The translations under genes were made by a program, and so were the position numbers. Source: Parabacteroides sp. (GTDB lineage: Bacteria > Bacteroidota > Bacteroidia > Bacteroidales > Tannerellaceae). Taken from it: a stretch of 26,727 nucleotides of DNA. How positions within the stretch are numbered: the stretch's first letter is position 1; each line of letters starts with the position of its first letter. Below are positions 1 to 7,702 of the stretch, piece by piece. The stretch is from the NCBI GenBank assembly GCA_020026285.1, contig JAHHQS010000039.1, positions 1 through 26,727 of the forward strand, given 5' to 3'. The notes under the pieces are model-generated. The model had not been told where the DNA came from, did no database searches, and was given only the letters and a program-made list of their open reading frames with translations.

Positions 1-324
1 AGCCATTGCTGGGTTGATAGCAGAAGCATTGATTATAATAGAATCCGGTTTTGCTGTTACAGGTTCACCTTGAGCAGCACGAAGCATACTATTTGTTTCT
101 AGAAGAGGAAAACCAGTCAAAACATTTCCTACTAATTGAGGTCTTGCCCAACCTAAGATATCAATACCAGCATGTTCTTTGATTTGTTCAAACACGACAG
201 GTAAAACTTCTTTTACAACTTGATCTTGTTCTGCCTTAGTCATTGGAGCAGACTGTGCAGAAAGATTTCCTACTGGGGCAGCCATCAATAAAGCTGCAAA
301 AACAGATGTAAAAAACTTTTTCAT
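1..324 (-). CDS. Exported protein of unknown function, N-terminal part only
   Basis: An open frame of 108 codons starts at the ATG at 324 and runs off the left edge, so the C-terminus is missing. The first 23 residues look like a signal peptide: Lys-Lys at positions 2-3, a hydrophobic core (FFTSVFAALLMAAP) and a likely signal peptidase I site after LSA, giving a mature start QSAPMTKAEQ. There is no lipobox cysteine. The mature part holds a helix rich in Gln, Val and Lys, then a mixed segment (GIDILGWARPQLVGNVLTGFP). I do not recognise the family. The start is supported by the signal peptide and by terminators just upstream (417-500), which make this its own transcription unit. A degenerate -7 box (TACTTTAG, minus strand) lies about 40 nt upstream. 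Confidence 0.75.
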   Translation of the reverse strand, partial: MKKFFTSVFAALLMAAPVGNLSAQSAPMTKAEQDQVVKEVLPVVFEQIKEHAGIDILGWARPQLVGNVLTGFPLLETNSMLRAAQGEPVTAKPDSIIINASAINPAMA

Positions 325-416
325 AAGCAATAAAATTAATATATCTTGTTATATATTGCTAAAGTAGTACTTTATTTTCTATTTATACTCAACTTTTATA
401 GGTTTAACTAAAAAAT

Positions 417-442
417 GGAATAATTTTACCACTTATTATTCC
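417..442 (-). terminator. Second of two tandem intrinsic terminators after the desulfidase gene
   Basis: A perfect 8-bp stem, GGAATAAT at 417-424 pairing with ATTATTCC at 435-442, has a 10-nt loop. On the minus strand it is followed by a run of six T (plus-strand A and T run just left of 417). The plus strand also has CTTTTTT after 442, so it could act in both directions. Confidence 0.55.
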
Positions 443-465
443 CTTTTTTAGGTGAAAAACGCAAA

Positions 466-500
466 AAAAGGAGAAGTTCCATTCAAGAACCCCTCCTTTT
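466..500 (-). terminator. Intrinsic terminator of the cysteine desulfidase gene
   Basis: AAAAGGAG (466-473) pairs with CTCCTTTT (493-500), and GTTC (476-479) with GAAC (487-490), separated by a 2x2 internal loop and capped by a 7-nt loop. In the minus-strand sense the stem runs straight into seven T (463-469 on the plus strand is poly-A). It lies 36 bases past the stop codon of the desulfidase. Confidence 0.85.
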
Positions 501-535
501 CTTTATAATCTGCGAAGTATTATTTCACCAAAATA

Positions 536-1828
536 TTAGCAATTCGGCTTACTTGTCATGATATCTAATACTAAATTATCTGTTGCTTCCATTCCTTTCG
601 AGCCAATAGAAGTCAAATTACGGATTGATTTATCAACATCATCATCAATGATTCCTTCAACCGCAGAGACTACTTTATTTTCCATAGCCATCATGGCAGA
701 AAGCATGGCTGTTGAAACACCACTTGCCACTTTTAATGCACAACTTGGCTTAGCACCATCACAAATAATACCTGTAATATTTCCAATCATATCCTTTACG
801 GCATATGATATCTGTAATTTTGTTCCACCCATCAACCATGTCAAACCACAACTTGCACCTGTTGCTGCAACTACACAGCCACAAAGAGCTGATAGACGCC
901 CCAAACTCTGCTTGATATAAATAACCATCAAGTGGCTTAACATTAAGGCTCGAATCAGCTGTTCTTCTGTACAATGATTATCTTCTGCAAATGAAACGAC
1001 CGGAAGGGTCGCAGCAATTCCCTGATTTCCACTTCCAGAGTTACTCATAACAGGAATAAGAGCACCATCCATTCGAGCATCACATGCAGCAGCAGTCAGC
1101 ATCAACATATGTGTATATGAAGATTCTCCCAAATATTTTTTACCAATAGGTCCGGAAATTGTTTTACCTACCGCATGTCCATATTCTCCTTTAATGGACT
1201 CCATAGCTGCCTGTTTATTCAAACGGGCTGTATCTAAAATAAATCGGATTTCATCTATAGGCATTGTTGTTGCAAACTCATGTACCATTCCAAAAGAAAG
1301 TTTCAGCTCTTCCTCTTCTTCCTCATGAGTATCAGATATTGCAGTTCGTTCATCCAATAAAACTTCATCTCCTTTTGCCAGATAGACAAAATGAGTATGT
1401 TCATGAGCAATCACAGCTACAGACTTTGAATCACCAGCATGACAAACAATTTCTATATATAGCTTATCTACATGTTCCTTTAAAGCAATATGAATAATTT
1501 TGTCATTGATCAACTGTTTCCCAGCTTCCAATGCTTCAGGATTAACATCCTTCAGAACTTCCAGTTCGTATGAAGATTTTCCTATTAAAGCTCCCAAAGC
1601 GATAGCAATTGGCAAACCGAACATTCCAGTTCCTGGTATCCCGACTCCCATTGCATTCTTTAAAATATTTGCACTTAAAAAGACTTCAATCTTATCAGGT
1701 TTCTGACCTAACAATTCTGTAGCTTTTGCAGTTGCCAAAGCTACAGCAATAGGTTCCGTACAACCTATTGCAGGGATGACTTCCTGATGAATAAGTTTTA
1801 ATATTTGTTGCTGAATTGTTTTATTCAT
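536..1828 (-). CDS. cyuA: L-cysteine desulfidase, CyuA/YhaM (UPF0597) family
   Basis: This family breaks L-cysteine into sulfide, ammonia and pyruvate with an oxygen-sensitive [4Fe-4S] cluster instead of PLP, in the cytosol. The 430-residue length is typical. The family N-terminal motif IGCTEP is present with Cys23. Further conserved cysteines sit in CGC (316, 318), CDGAKPSC (356, 363) and CTEE (286). The spacing Cys23, Cys316, Cys356 resembles the three cluster cysteines reported for the Methanocaldococcus enzyme, so those are my candidate ligands (inference from spacing). A glycine-rich segment, SNSGSGNQGI (262-271), fits the serine-dehydratase-like alpha fold. It is monocistronic: its own promoter is at 1853-1881, tandem terminators follow, and the rho terminator lies upstream. 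An inverted repeat upstream of the promoter may bind a regulator. The ATG at 1828 follows an A/G-rich stretch (CGAGGATT). Confidence 0.9.
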   Translation of the reverse strand: MNKTIQQQILKLIHQEVIPAIGCTEPIAVALATAKATELLGQKPDKIEVFLSANILKNAMGVGIPGTGMFGLPIAIALGALIGKSSYELEVLKDVNPEALEAGKQLINDKIIHIALKEHVDKLYIEIVCHAGDSKSVAVIAHEHTHFVYLAKGDEVLLDERTAISDTHEEEEEELKLSFGMVHEFATTMPIDEIRFILDTARLNKQAAMESIKGEYGHAVGKTISGPIGKKYLGESSYTHMLMLTAAACDARMDGALIPVMSNSGSGNQGIAATLPVVSFAEDNHCTEEQLIRALMLSHLMVIYIKQSLGRLSALCGCVVAATGASCGLTWLMGGTKLQISYAVKDMIGNITGIICDGAKPSCALKVASGVSTAMLSAMMAMENKVVSAVEGIIDDDVDKSIRNLTSIGSKGMEATDNLVLDIMTSKPNC

Positions 1829-1852
1829 AATCCTCGTTTAAAAAATCGTTGA

Positions 1853-1881
1853 CAAATTTACGCAAAAAAGCGGCTTCTCAA
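1853..1881 (-). promoter_or_regulatory. Bacteroidetes-type promoter of the desulfidase gene
   Basis: Read on the minus strand, TTG (1881-1879) is followed after 18 nt by TAAATTTG (1860-1853), an exact fit to the TAnnTTTG -7 consensus of Bacteroides primary sigma factor promoters. The predicted start of transcription is near 1846-1848, giving a leader of about 20 nt before the ATG at 1828. Confidence 0.65.
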
Positions 1882-1912
1882 CGCCTTTCAATAAGAAATA
1901 TCTTACATATTA

Positions 1913-1937
1913 GATAGAAACAAACACTGTTTCTATC
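1913..1937. repeat. Perfect 10-bp inverted repeat upstream of the desulfidase promoter
   Basis: GATAGAAACA (1913-1922) and TGTTTCTATC (1928-1937) are separated by 5 nt. No T-run follows in the minus direction, so it does not look like a terminator. It sits about 30 bp upstream of the desulfidase -33 element, a place typical for an activator site. The binding protein is unknown. Confidence 0.5.
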
Positions 1938-1972
1938 ATATTTTCAGAAATCAATTGTTTTCTAAAAAGAAA

Positions 1973-2009
1973 AACACGGACTTTAGAATATAATCCTAAA
2001 GTCCGTGTT
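1973..2009 (-). terminator. Intrinsic terminator of rho
   Basis: A perfect 14-bp stem, AACACGGACTTTAG at 1973-1986 pairing with 1996-2009, has a 9-nt loop. The minus strand continues into TTTCTTTTTAG. It lies about 30 bases after the rho stop codon and is one of the strongest terminators in the window. Confidence 0.88.
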
Positions 2010-2040
2010 ATATCTTAGTGTCAATAAAATATTCAAAATC

Positions 2041-4026
2041 TTATCCATTCATTGAAGCCAGGAACTCCTGGTTATCAATAGTCTGCTGCATTCTTTGTTT
2101 TACAAATTCCATTGCTTCAATTGAATTCATATCAGCCAGATATTTACGAAGAATCCACATACGATTCAAAGTAGTTTCATTCTGCAACAAATCGTCACGA
2201 CGAGTACTTGAAGCTGTAATATCAACAGCAGGATAAACGCGCTTGTTAGATAATTTTCTATCCAGCTGAAGCTCCATGTTACCTGTTCCTTTGAACTCTT
2301 CAAAAATAACTTCATCCATTTTTGAACCTGTTTCAATCAATGCTGTAGCAAGAATTGTCAAACTTCCACCATTTTCAATATTACGAGCAGCACCAAAGAA
2401 ACGTTTCGGTTTCTGTAATGCATTAGCATCCACACCACCTGAAAGAACTTTTCCAGAAGCAGGCTGAACGGTATTATAAGCACGAGCCAAACGAGTAATA
2501 GAGTCTAATAAAATCACAACATCATGACCACATTCTACCATACGCTTTGCTTTACTCAAAACGATTTCAGCAATTTTCACGTGACGTTCAGCAGGTTCAT
2601 CGAATGTTGAGGCAATAACTTCAGCATCTACACTTCTTGCCATATCTGTTACTTCTTCAGGACGTTCATCAATCAATAAAATGATCATATAAACTTCCGG
2701 ATGATTTGCAGCAATTGCATTTGCGATATTCTTTAGCAGGACAGTTTTACCCGTCTTTGGAGGAGCGACAATCAAGCCACGCTGTCCTTTACCAATTGGC
2801 GAGAACAAATCAACGACTCTGACGGCTATATTATCATCGACCTTTGGAGAACGTTTTCTTGTCAGCATGAATTTCTCATCAGGGAATAGAGGAGTCAAAT
2901 GATCAAAAGGAACTCTATCTCTAACTTCTTCAGGAGAACGTCCATTAATTTTGTCGACCTTTACTAATGGGAAATATTTTTCACCTTCCTTCGGCGGACG
3001 GATTGCTCCTTCAACCACATCACCGGTCTTTAAACCAAATAATTTAATTTGTGATTGAGAGACATAAATATCATCAGGAGAAGTAAGATAATTATAATCT
3101 GAAGAACGAAGGAAACCGTAACCGTCTTGCATAATTTCCAACACACCTGATCCAGTTAGGATAGCATCAAATTCGAATGCTTTTTCCTGTGGAGCATTAT
3201 TATTGTTGGAATTATTTGCGTTTGAATTATTGTTAGGACGATTATTGTTATTATTATTATTTCGATTGTTATTACGATTATTATTCTGCTGCTGAGCTGC
3301 CTGTTGCTGCTGGTTATTGTTGTTTGATGATGGATTGTTATGATTATTGTTTTGCTGAGCAGCTTTGTTTTCGTTTTTCGGAGTAGACGAAGCAAAAGGG
3401 AAAACCTGATCTAAAACAGATTTGGCATCACGATGACGGAAAACTAAACGTTTATCACCTTCCTGAGTAGGTTCTTCTGTGATGACAACTTCTGGAGCTT
3501 CTGGAATCACTTCTAAAGAAACTGGTTCCGATCCACCTTCAAAGGCATCGTTATTATCAGATTCTTCCATCACTACTGGTGGTAACAAAGGCTTATTTGC
3601 TTCAATCACAGTTTTTTCTGGATTTTCTTCCTTATTTTCTGTTACAGGTTCTGAATTGACAGCTGTTTTATCCGATTTAACAGATTTACTTCTTTTCTTT
3701 TTTTCTGTCTTGACTTCAGCTTTAGCATCAGTTTTTTGTTCGACTGGTTGCGAGCTGGAAGTTTCAGTTGAAGTCTTATCCGTTGTTTTTTCTTCAGCCT
3801 TTCCAGTTTTTTTCGAACGACTTTTCTTGTCGGCTTTCTTTGCTTCTTTTTCTTTTACTTTCTCAACCTGGCTATTTGCATAAGAAATAGCTTGCTGCTC
3901 AAGAATTTCATAAACAAGTTCATCTTTTTTAAAAGAACGAACTTTCTTAATGCCTAACTCTTCCGCTATTTTATGTAATTCGGAAAGAAGCTTTTCATTT
4001 AATTCAAGGATGTTGTATTTATGCAT
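2041..4026 (-). CDS. rho: Transcription termination factor Rho with long disordered insert
   Basis: Rho is a hexameric RNA-dependent ATPase that ends transcription. Residues 1-46 form the Rho N-terminal helical domain. Residues 47 to about 200 are a charged Lys/Glu/Ser/Thr-rich stretch. Residues 219-280 are almost pure Asn/Gln with scattered Arg, Ser and Pro. The RNA-binding cold-shock-like domain follows (about 286-370, DGYGFLRS). The RecA-type motor carries Walker A APPKTGKT (421-428) and the Walker B region [16 protein letters not shown] (503-518). At 661 residues it is far longer than E. coli Rho (about 419), and the excess is entirely the 47-285 insert, a known Bacteroidetes trait. The insert of B. 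thetaiotaomicron Rho has been reported to drive phase separation and gut fitness. It is monocistronic, with a long leader (4027-4340) that may regulate it and a strong terminator at 1973-2009. Confidence 0.97.
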   Translation of the reverse strand: MHKYNILELNEKLLSELHKIAEELGIKKVRSFKKDELVYEILEQQAISYANSQVEKVKEKEAKKADKKSRSKKTGKAEEKTTDKTSTETSSSQPVEQKTDAKAEVKTEKKKRSKSVKSDKTAVNSEPVTENKEENPEKTVIEANKPLLPPVVMEESDNNDAFEGGSEPVSLEVIPEAPEVVITEEPTQEGDKRLVFRHRDAKSVLDQVFPFASSTPKNENKAAQQNNNHNNPSSNNNNQQQQAAQQQNNNRNNNRNNNNNNNRPNNNSNANNSNNNNAPQEKAFEFDAILTGSGVLEIMQDGYGFLRSSDYNYLTSPDDIYVSQSQIKLFGLKTGDVVEGAIRPPKEGEKYFPLVKVDKINGRSPEEVRDRVPFDHLTPLFPDEKFMLTRKRSPKVDDNIAVRVVDLFSPIGKGQRGLIVAPPKTGKTVLLKNIANAIAANHPEVYMIILLIDERPEEVTDMARSVDAEVIASTFDEPAERHVKIAEIVLSKAKRMVECGHDVVILLDSITRLARAYNTVQPASGKVLSGGVDANALQKPKRFFGAARNIENGGSLTILATALIETGSKMDEVIFEEFKGTGNMELQLDRKLSNKRVYPAVDITASSTRRDDLLQNETTLNRMWILRKYLADMNSIEAMEFVKQRMQQTIDNQEFLASMNG

Positions 4027-4238
4027 ATTGCAATTAGTAATATCATTTTATAACCTACACACTGGTTTACCATATGTATAGTAATCGTATTTAAATTTTT
4101 ATGCTTTTAGAATAATTGTAGACAAAATTATTTCGACTATATGCTCTTTTCAAAAAGATAATATTTAAGACAAGAAAATAAAAGATTGAATTGAATTGGT
4201 GTTTATATTCTTGAAAATGCCCTTAAATTATATTATTT

Positions 4239-4261
4239 AAAAAGACTTATCAGATAAAGTC
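4239..4261 (-). terminator. Terminator-like hairpin in the rho leader (attenuator or sRNA end)
   Basis: On the minus strand GACTTTATCTGATAAGTC folds into a 7-bp stem with one bulged T and a 3-nt loop, and is followed directly by TTTTT (plus-strand A-run 4239-4243). It lies between the leader promoter and rho, so it would stop transcripts before rho unless overcome. The stem is AT-rich and weak. Confidence 0.4.
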
Positions 4262-4293
4262 AATATAATTTCAATTTTTTAGAATTTGGTCAC

Positions 4294-4320
4294 CTAACAT
4301 GAAGTGTTAGAGATACTCAT
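4294..4320 (-). other. Possible 8-residue leader ORF (MSISNTSC) ahead of rho
   Basis: An ATG at 4320 opens a frame of eight sense codons ending in TAG at 4294-4296. The 3' part overlaps a 6-bp hairpin (TGTTAG 4305-4310 with CTAACA 4294-4299). It begins about 15 nt after the predicted transcription start. Such a short ORF can arise by chance, so translation is unproven. Confidence 0.2.
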
Positions 4321-4338
4321 CTGCGGAGTAAACCACTG

Positions 4339-4346
4339 CAAATATA
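4339..4346 (-). promoter_or_regulatory. Promoter-like -7 box, TATATTTG, upstream of rho
   Basis: The box matches TAnnTTTG exactly on the minus strand. The expected -33 position is only T-rich (TTTTTAAAC), without TTG. It lies 27 bases past the tilS stop. The predicted start is near 4334, which gives rho a leader of about 310 nt. Confidence 0.5.
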
Positions 4347-4372
4347 GGAATTATTTTTAGTTTAAAAATCTT

Positions 4373-5686
4373 TTATACTATTTTTTTTACTACAAGAATT
4401 CTTTTTGTAGAAGGTTGAACACGAAAACGATTATCAGAGCGTTCATTAACCAGCCAAATAATAGAATCGCCATTACACAAAAGCCACGCATCCTCTTTTT
4501 GCTGTAAAGTATATTTCTTATCAGAGAAGTAATCGCTGATTTTCTTTCGCCCCTTCATTCCAAACGGAATAAACCAATCTCCTTGCTTCCATTTACGAAG
4601 TGTCAGAGTATTTTCCAATTTATCCATATCGAAATAGGCTATTTGAGATGATACTTCAATTTTGAAAGATTCATCATTCGGAAGGACATCGAATGTAAAA
4701 GGAAATGGTTCCTTCCACTCTCCTGCTTTTACCGGGAAAACGAAAGACTCATCAACTAATTGTATATTTCCAGACATAATCAAATATTCTCGATCTTTGA
4801 TTATACGATAAGTTTCTGCATAAAAGATCTTTCCTGAATTGCCATGTAATGAATGAAAAATATCCGAACACACCTGACGATTAAAGCCGTATGGATGCAG
4901 CAACTCATATAGAATTGTTTCTGGAGAAGGATATGCCAATAACTTTGATATCTGAATTTTATTTTCTTTCCATAGTTCTTGCCGGGCTTTCTCAATGACA
5001 GATAGATAAACTTTTTCTGCTGCGGCCAAATGTTCTGTCGTACGCATCAATGAATCACGAACCGATGGATTCATTTCTTCCAACAGAGGCAATACTCGCA
5101 AACGGATAAAATTCCTTTTAAATTCATCTGAAAGATTCGTACTGTCTGTTACATACGAATAGTTATTCTTTTTCAACCACTCAAGAATATCTTTTCTGGA
5201 AATACATAATAACGGACGGACAATATAATTGTTTCGTGGTCTAATCCCTACCAAACCACGGATACCACTTCCCCGAACCAAATTCAGCATCAATGTTTCA
5301 ATGCTATCATCTCTATGATGAGCTATTGCAACAGCCTGAGCTTTCAATTTCACTCTCATTTCCTCAAACCAGTCATATCGTAACTGGCGAGCAGCCATTT
5401 CGATTGATAAATGATTGGTCTCGGCAAAAGTTTCTGTATCAAAATCAATTTTATGGAATGGGACATTCAACTGATTTGCAAAATTCTCTGCAAAATGTTC
5501 ATCTCGTAAAGACTCTTCTCCCCTTAGATGAAAATTACAATGCAAAGCGACACATGAATAACCTAAACGTACCAATATTGACAACAAAGCGACAGAATCT
5601 GCTCCACCACTAAATCCGACCAGCACTTTATCCGTTTCAAGCAATAACTGATTTCTTTCAATATATTCACGAATAGTATTCAACAT
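4373..5686 (-). CDS. tilS: tRNA(Ile)-lysidine synthetase
   Basis: TilS uses ATP to attach lysine to C34 of the tRNA-Ile CAU anticodon, switching it from Met to Ile identity and AUG to AUA reading. It is essential in most bacteria and acts in the cytosol. The N-terminal PP-loop motif SGGADS is at residues 26-31. The following conserved region contains CNFHLRGEES and AIAHHRDDSIETLMLNLVRGSG. The C-terminal TilS domain contains FIPFGMKGRKKISDYFSDKK followed by WLVNERSDNRFRV. The length of 437 residues is normal. It begins 23 bases past a terminator hairpin (5709-5740) of the zinc-ribbon gene, so it is expressed by read-through or from a promoter I could not identify. No terminator is obvious before the rho leader promoter. 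Confidence 0.95.
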   Translation of the reverse strand: MLNTIREYIERNQLLLETDKVLVGFSGGADSVALLSILVRLGYSCVALHCNFHLRGEESLRDEHFAENFANQLNVPFHKIDFDTETFAETNHLSIEMAARQLRYDWFEEMRVKLKAQAVAIAHHRDDSIETLMLNLVRGSGIRGLVGIRPRNNYIVRPLLCISRKDILEWLKKNNYSYVTDSTNLSDEFKRNFIRLRVLPLLEEMNPSVRDSLMRTTEHLAAAEKVYLSVIEKARQELWKENKIQISKLLAYPSPETILYELLHPYGFNRQVCSDIFHSLHGNSGKIFYAETYRIIKDREYLIMSGNIQLVDESFVFPVKAGEWKEPFPFTFDVLPNDESFKIEVSSQIAYFDMDKLENTLTLRKWKQGDWFIPFGMKGRKKISDYFSDKKYTLQQKEDAWLLCNGDSIIWLVNERSDNRFRVQPSTKRILVVKKIV

Positions 5687-5708
5687 ATCCCAATCTAAAT
5701 AAACGAAA

Positions 5709-5740
5709 CGCTGAGAAATACAATAATATACTTCTCAGCG
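5709..5740 (-). terminator. Intrinsic terminator after the zinc-ribbon gene
   Basis: A perfect 9-bp stem, CGCTGAGAA at 5709-5717 with TTCTCAGCG at 5732-5740, has a 14-nt loop. The minus strand continues TTTCGTTTATTTAG, a broken T-rich tract, so termination may be partial. It lies between the zinc-ribbon stop and tilS. Confidence 0.65.
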
Positions 5741-5769
5741 CTCCACATCTTATTTATAATAAATTTTTA

Positions 5770-6534
5770 TTATTCTTCAACACCTGCCAAATCCGGGTCA
5801 ATCATGATACGACCGCAATATTCACAAACGATGATTTTCTTACGCAATTTGATATCCAACTGTCTCTGAGGCGGAATCTTATTGAAACAACCGCCACAAG
5901 CGTCACGTTGAATATAAACAACAGCCAAACCATTACGTGCACCCTTACGGATACGCTTGAAAGCTGTCAACAAACGTGGTTCAATCTGGCTTTCCAATTT
6001 TTTAGCTCTGTCACGAAGATCTTCTTCGTTCTGACGAGTATCAGCAATAATCTGATCCAATTCTTCTTTCTTCTGAACCAAATCAGCCTTACGGCCTTCC
6101 AAAGTTTCTTTCAACTTAACTATATCTTCTTTTTTAGTAGAGATAGCTTCGTTGTATTCACGAATTTTCTTTTCAGAGAATTCAACTTCCAAACCCTGGA
6201 ATTCAATTTCTTTTGAAAGATTATCAAATTCACGATTATTACGTACGTTATCTAACTGTACTTTATATTTTTCTATCAAGCCATTTGATTCAGTAATTTT
6301 GTTTTTCTGTTCATTAACGGAAACTTCAAAATTCTTGATATCCATCTGATAGTTCTGTAAACGAGTTTCCAGTCCGGCAATCTCATCTTCCAAATCTTGT
6401 ACTTCCAAAGGCAATTCACCACGAAGAGTTCTGATCTTATCAATTTCGGTCATAATCTTCTGAAGTTGATACAATGAAGAAAGCTTTTCTTCTACCGTAT
6501 ATTCTTTTTCAGCTGATCGTTTATCTGTAGCCAT
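5770..6534 (-). CDS. Coiled-coil protein with C-terminal C4 zinc ribbon (zf-RING_7/CT398-like)
   Basis: The 254-residue protein has two parts. Residues about 15-185 are a long, Lys/Glu-rich, heptad-like helical hairpin (coiled coil). Residues 205-248 form a zinc ribbon with two CxxC pairs: Cys213/Cys216 in ACGGCFNKIPP and Cys237/Cys240 in VCEYCGRIM. This layout is that of the C4-type zinc-ribbon family represented by CT398 and HP0958, proposed to scaffold RNA, sigma-factor or envelope partners. The role in Bacteroidetes is not defined. Its ATG comes one base after the TAG stop of the NIF3-like gene, so the two are almost certainly cotranscribed and translationally coupled. That pairing recurs in many bacteria, which suggests a shared function. 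A terminator follows at 5709-5740. Confidence 0.85.
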   Translation of the reverse strand: MATDKRSAEKEYTVEEKLSSLYQLQKIMTEIDKIRTLRGELPLEVQDLEDEIAGLETRLQNYQMDIKNFEVSVNEQKNKITESNGLIEKYKVQLDNVRNNREFDNLSKEIEFQGLEVEFSEKKIREYNEAISTKKEDIVKLKETLEGRKADLVQKKEELDQIIADTRQNEEDLRDRAKKLESQIEPRLLTAFKRIRKGARNGLAVVYIQRDACGGCFNKIPPQRQLDIKLRKKIIVCEYCGRIMIDPDLAGVEE

Positions 6535-6535
6535 T

Positions 6536-7633
6536 CTATAAATATTTTACTGGGTTTGAATTAACATTCGAAAAATGTAGCGCAAAGTTAGGATATTTTT
6601 TCGAAATTATCGAATAAAAGATATCTTTTGTGCATACTTCTGACTCATAATGACCGATTACCGCCAATAAAATGCGATCTTCCACATCATAAAAGTCATT
6701 ATATTTGGCTTCGCCCGTAATAAAGACGTCCGCTCCGTAACTGATGGCATCCTTTATAAGGAATGCTCCACTTCCGCCACACAAAGCGACTTCACGAATA
6801 GGGCGTCCGGTTAAAGCTGAATGTTTTACACATCCAACATTAAACAAATCTTTTATCCTCTGCAAAAAAGACAGTTCATCTTCTTCCTCAGGCAGCTCTC
6901 CGACCACACCGGATCCGACCTGATTCCAGGAATTTGCCAAAGGATAAAAATTATATGCAGGTTCTTCATAAGGATGAACCGACAAAAGAGCCTGTTCAAC
7001 ACTTGACTTCTTATAGACCGGAAGAATCACTTCGATACGGACTTCATGTTCTATATGAAATTCTCCTATCTCGCCACAGAAAGGATTGCATCCCTCATTG
7101 GCTCTGAAAGTTCCTTCTCCATGAACATTAAAACTGGTTGAATCATAATTTCCAATTTTTCCTGCTCCCGCATGAAACAAAGCGTTTCTTACAAGATCAG
7201 AATATGCTTCCGGGACATAAGTTACCAAATGCAATAAAGAATCCTTAGGAGAACTCAAAACTCTTACATTCTGAAGTCCGATCAGTTCTGCCAATTTGAA
7301 GTTGACACCTCCAAAAGCATTATCCAGATTTGTATGGGCTGCATATACAACTAAATCATACTTGCAGGCCTTCATCATACAACGTTCCACATAATTCTTG
7401 CCCGTCAGTGATTTGAAAGATCTGAAAGCTAACGGATGGTGCGAGATAATCAGATTACAATCTAATTCTAAAGCCTCATCTATAACTTCTTCCGTCACAT
7501 CCAGGCAAAGCAAAGCGCCACGGGCCGGCTGATTGACATCACCAACCTGAAGTCCGGAATTATCAAAACTCTCTTGCAATGGCAGAGGAGCATATTCTTC
7601 TATTTCCTTAAGGATATCTTTTATCTTTATCAT
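6536..7633 (-). CDS. NIF3/YbgI-family dinuclear metal-centre protein
   Basis: This is a cytosolic hexameric family often annotated as GTP cyclohydrolase I type 2 homolog, but its physiological reaction is unsettled. The metal ligands known from YbgI-type structures are all visible: the HH pair in SHHPLAF (His65, His66), His100 and Asp104 in AHTNLDNAFGG, and the C-terminal HxxxE (His328, Glu332 in GHYESEV). At 365 residues it is the long form. A PII/CutA-like domain is inserted between the two NIF3 halves, about residues 130-235, including VHPYEEPAYNFYPL. The start at 7633 gives a complete N-terminus (MIKIKDILKEIEEYAP). It lies upstream of and one base from the zinc-ribbon gene. The only sequence between it and aspS is the aspS terminator region. 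Confidence 0.92.
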   Translation of the reverse strand: MIKIKDILKEIEEYAPLPLQESFDNSGLQVGDVNQPARGALLCLDVTEEVIDEALELDCNLIISHHPLAFRSFKSLTGKNYVERCMMKACKYDLVVYAAHTNLDNAFGGVNFKLAELIGLQNVRVLSSPKDSLLHLVTYVPEAYSDLVRNALFHAGAGKIGNYDSTSFNVHGEGTFRANEGCNPFCGEIGEFHIEHEVRIEVILPVYKKSSVEQALLSVHPYEEPAYNFYPLANSWNQVGSGVVGELPEEEDELSFLQRIKDLFNVGCVKHSALTGRPIREVALCGGSGAFLIKDAISYGADVFITGEAKYNDFYDVEDRILLAVIGHYESEVCTKDIFYSIISKKYPNFALHFSNVNSNPVKYL

Positions 7634-7654
7634 ACTCCTGCAATATAAAACACA

Positions 7655-7690
7655 AGTTGTGAACTCCTGTTTTCACAAGAATCCACAACT
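7655..7690 (-). terminator. Probable intrinsic terminator of aspS
   Basis: An outer stem pairs AGTTGTG (7655-7661) with CACAACT (7684-7690). An alternative stem pairs TTGTGAA (7657-7663) with TTCACAA (7672-7678). The two are mutually exclusive. The minus strand continues with TGTTTTATATT, a weak T-tract. It lies 12 bases past the aspS stop. Confidence 0.5.
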
Positions 7691-7702
7691 ATTATTTTTG
7701 TA

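Larger units (their letters stand above)
4027..4372 (-). other. 346-bp tilS-rho intergenic region, probable long rho leader
   Basis: No gene-sized ORF is present. Reading toward rho it contains a promoter-like -7 box (4339-4346), an 8-codon ORF (4294-4320) whose last codons form a small hairpin, and a terminator-like hairpin with a T-run (4239-4261). About 210 nt of very AT-rich sequence then lead to the rho ATG. I see no second convincing -7 box nearer to rho. The region could be a regulated leader or could encode a small RNA of about 95 nt. Confidence 0.5.

Noticed and set aside
3188..3370. Trinucleotide repeats in rho as a CRISPR array or mobile repeat
   Set aside because: They are in-frame Asn/Gln codons in the Rho reading frame, with no spacer-repeat periodicity.
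3479..3883. 134-codon plus-strand ORF opposite rho
   Set aside because: It is an antisense shadow of the low-complexity Rho insert (Ser/Phe-rich complement) with no promoter or known domain.
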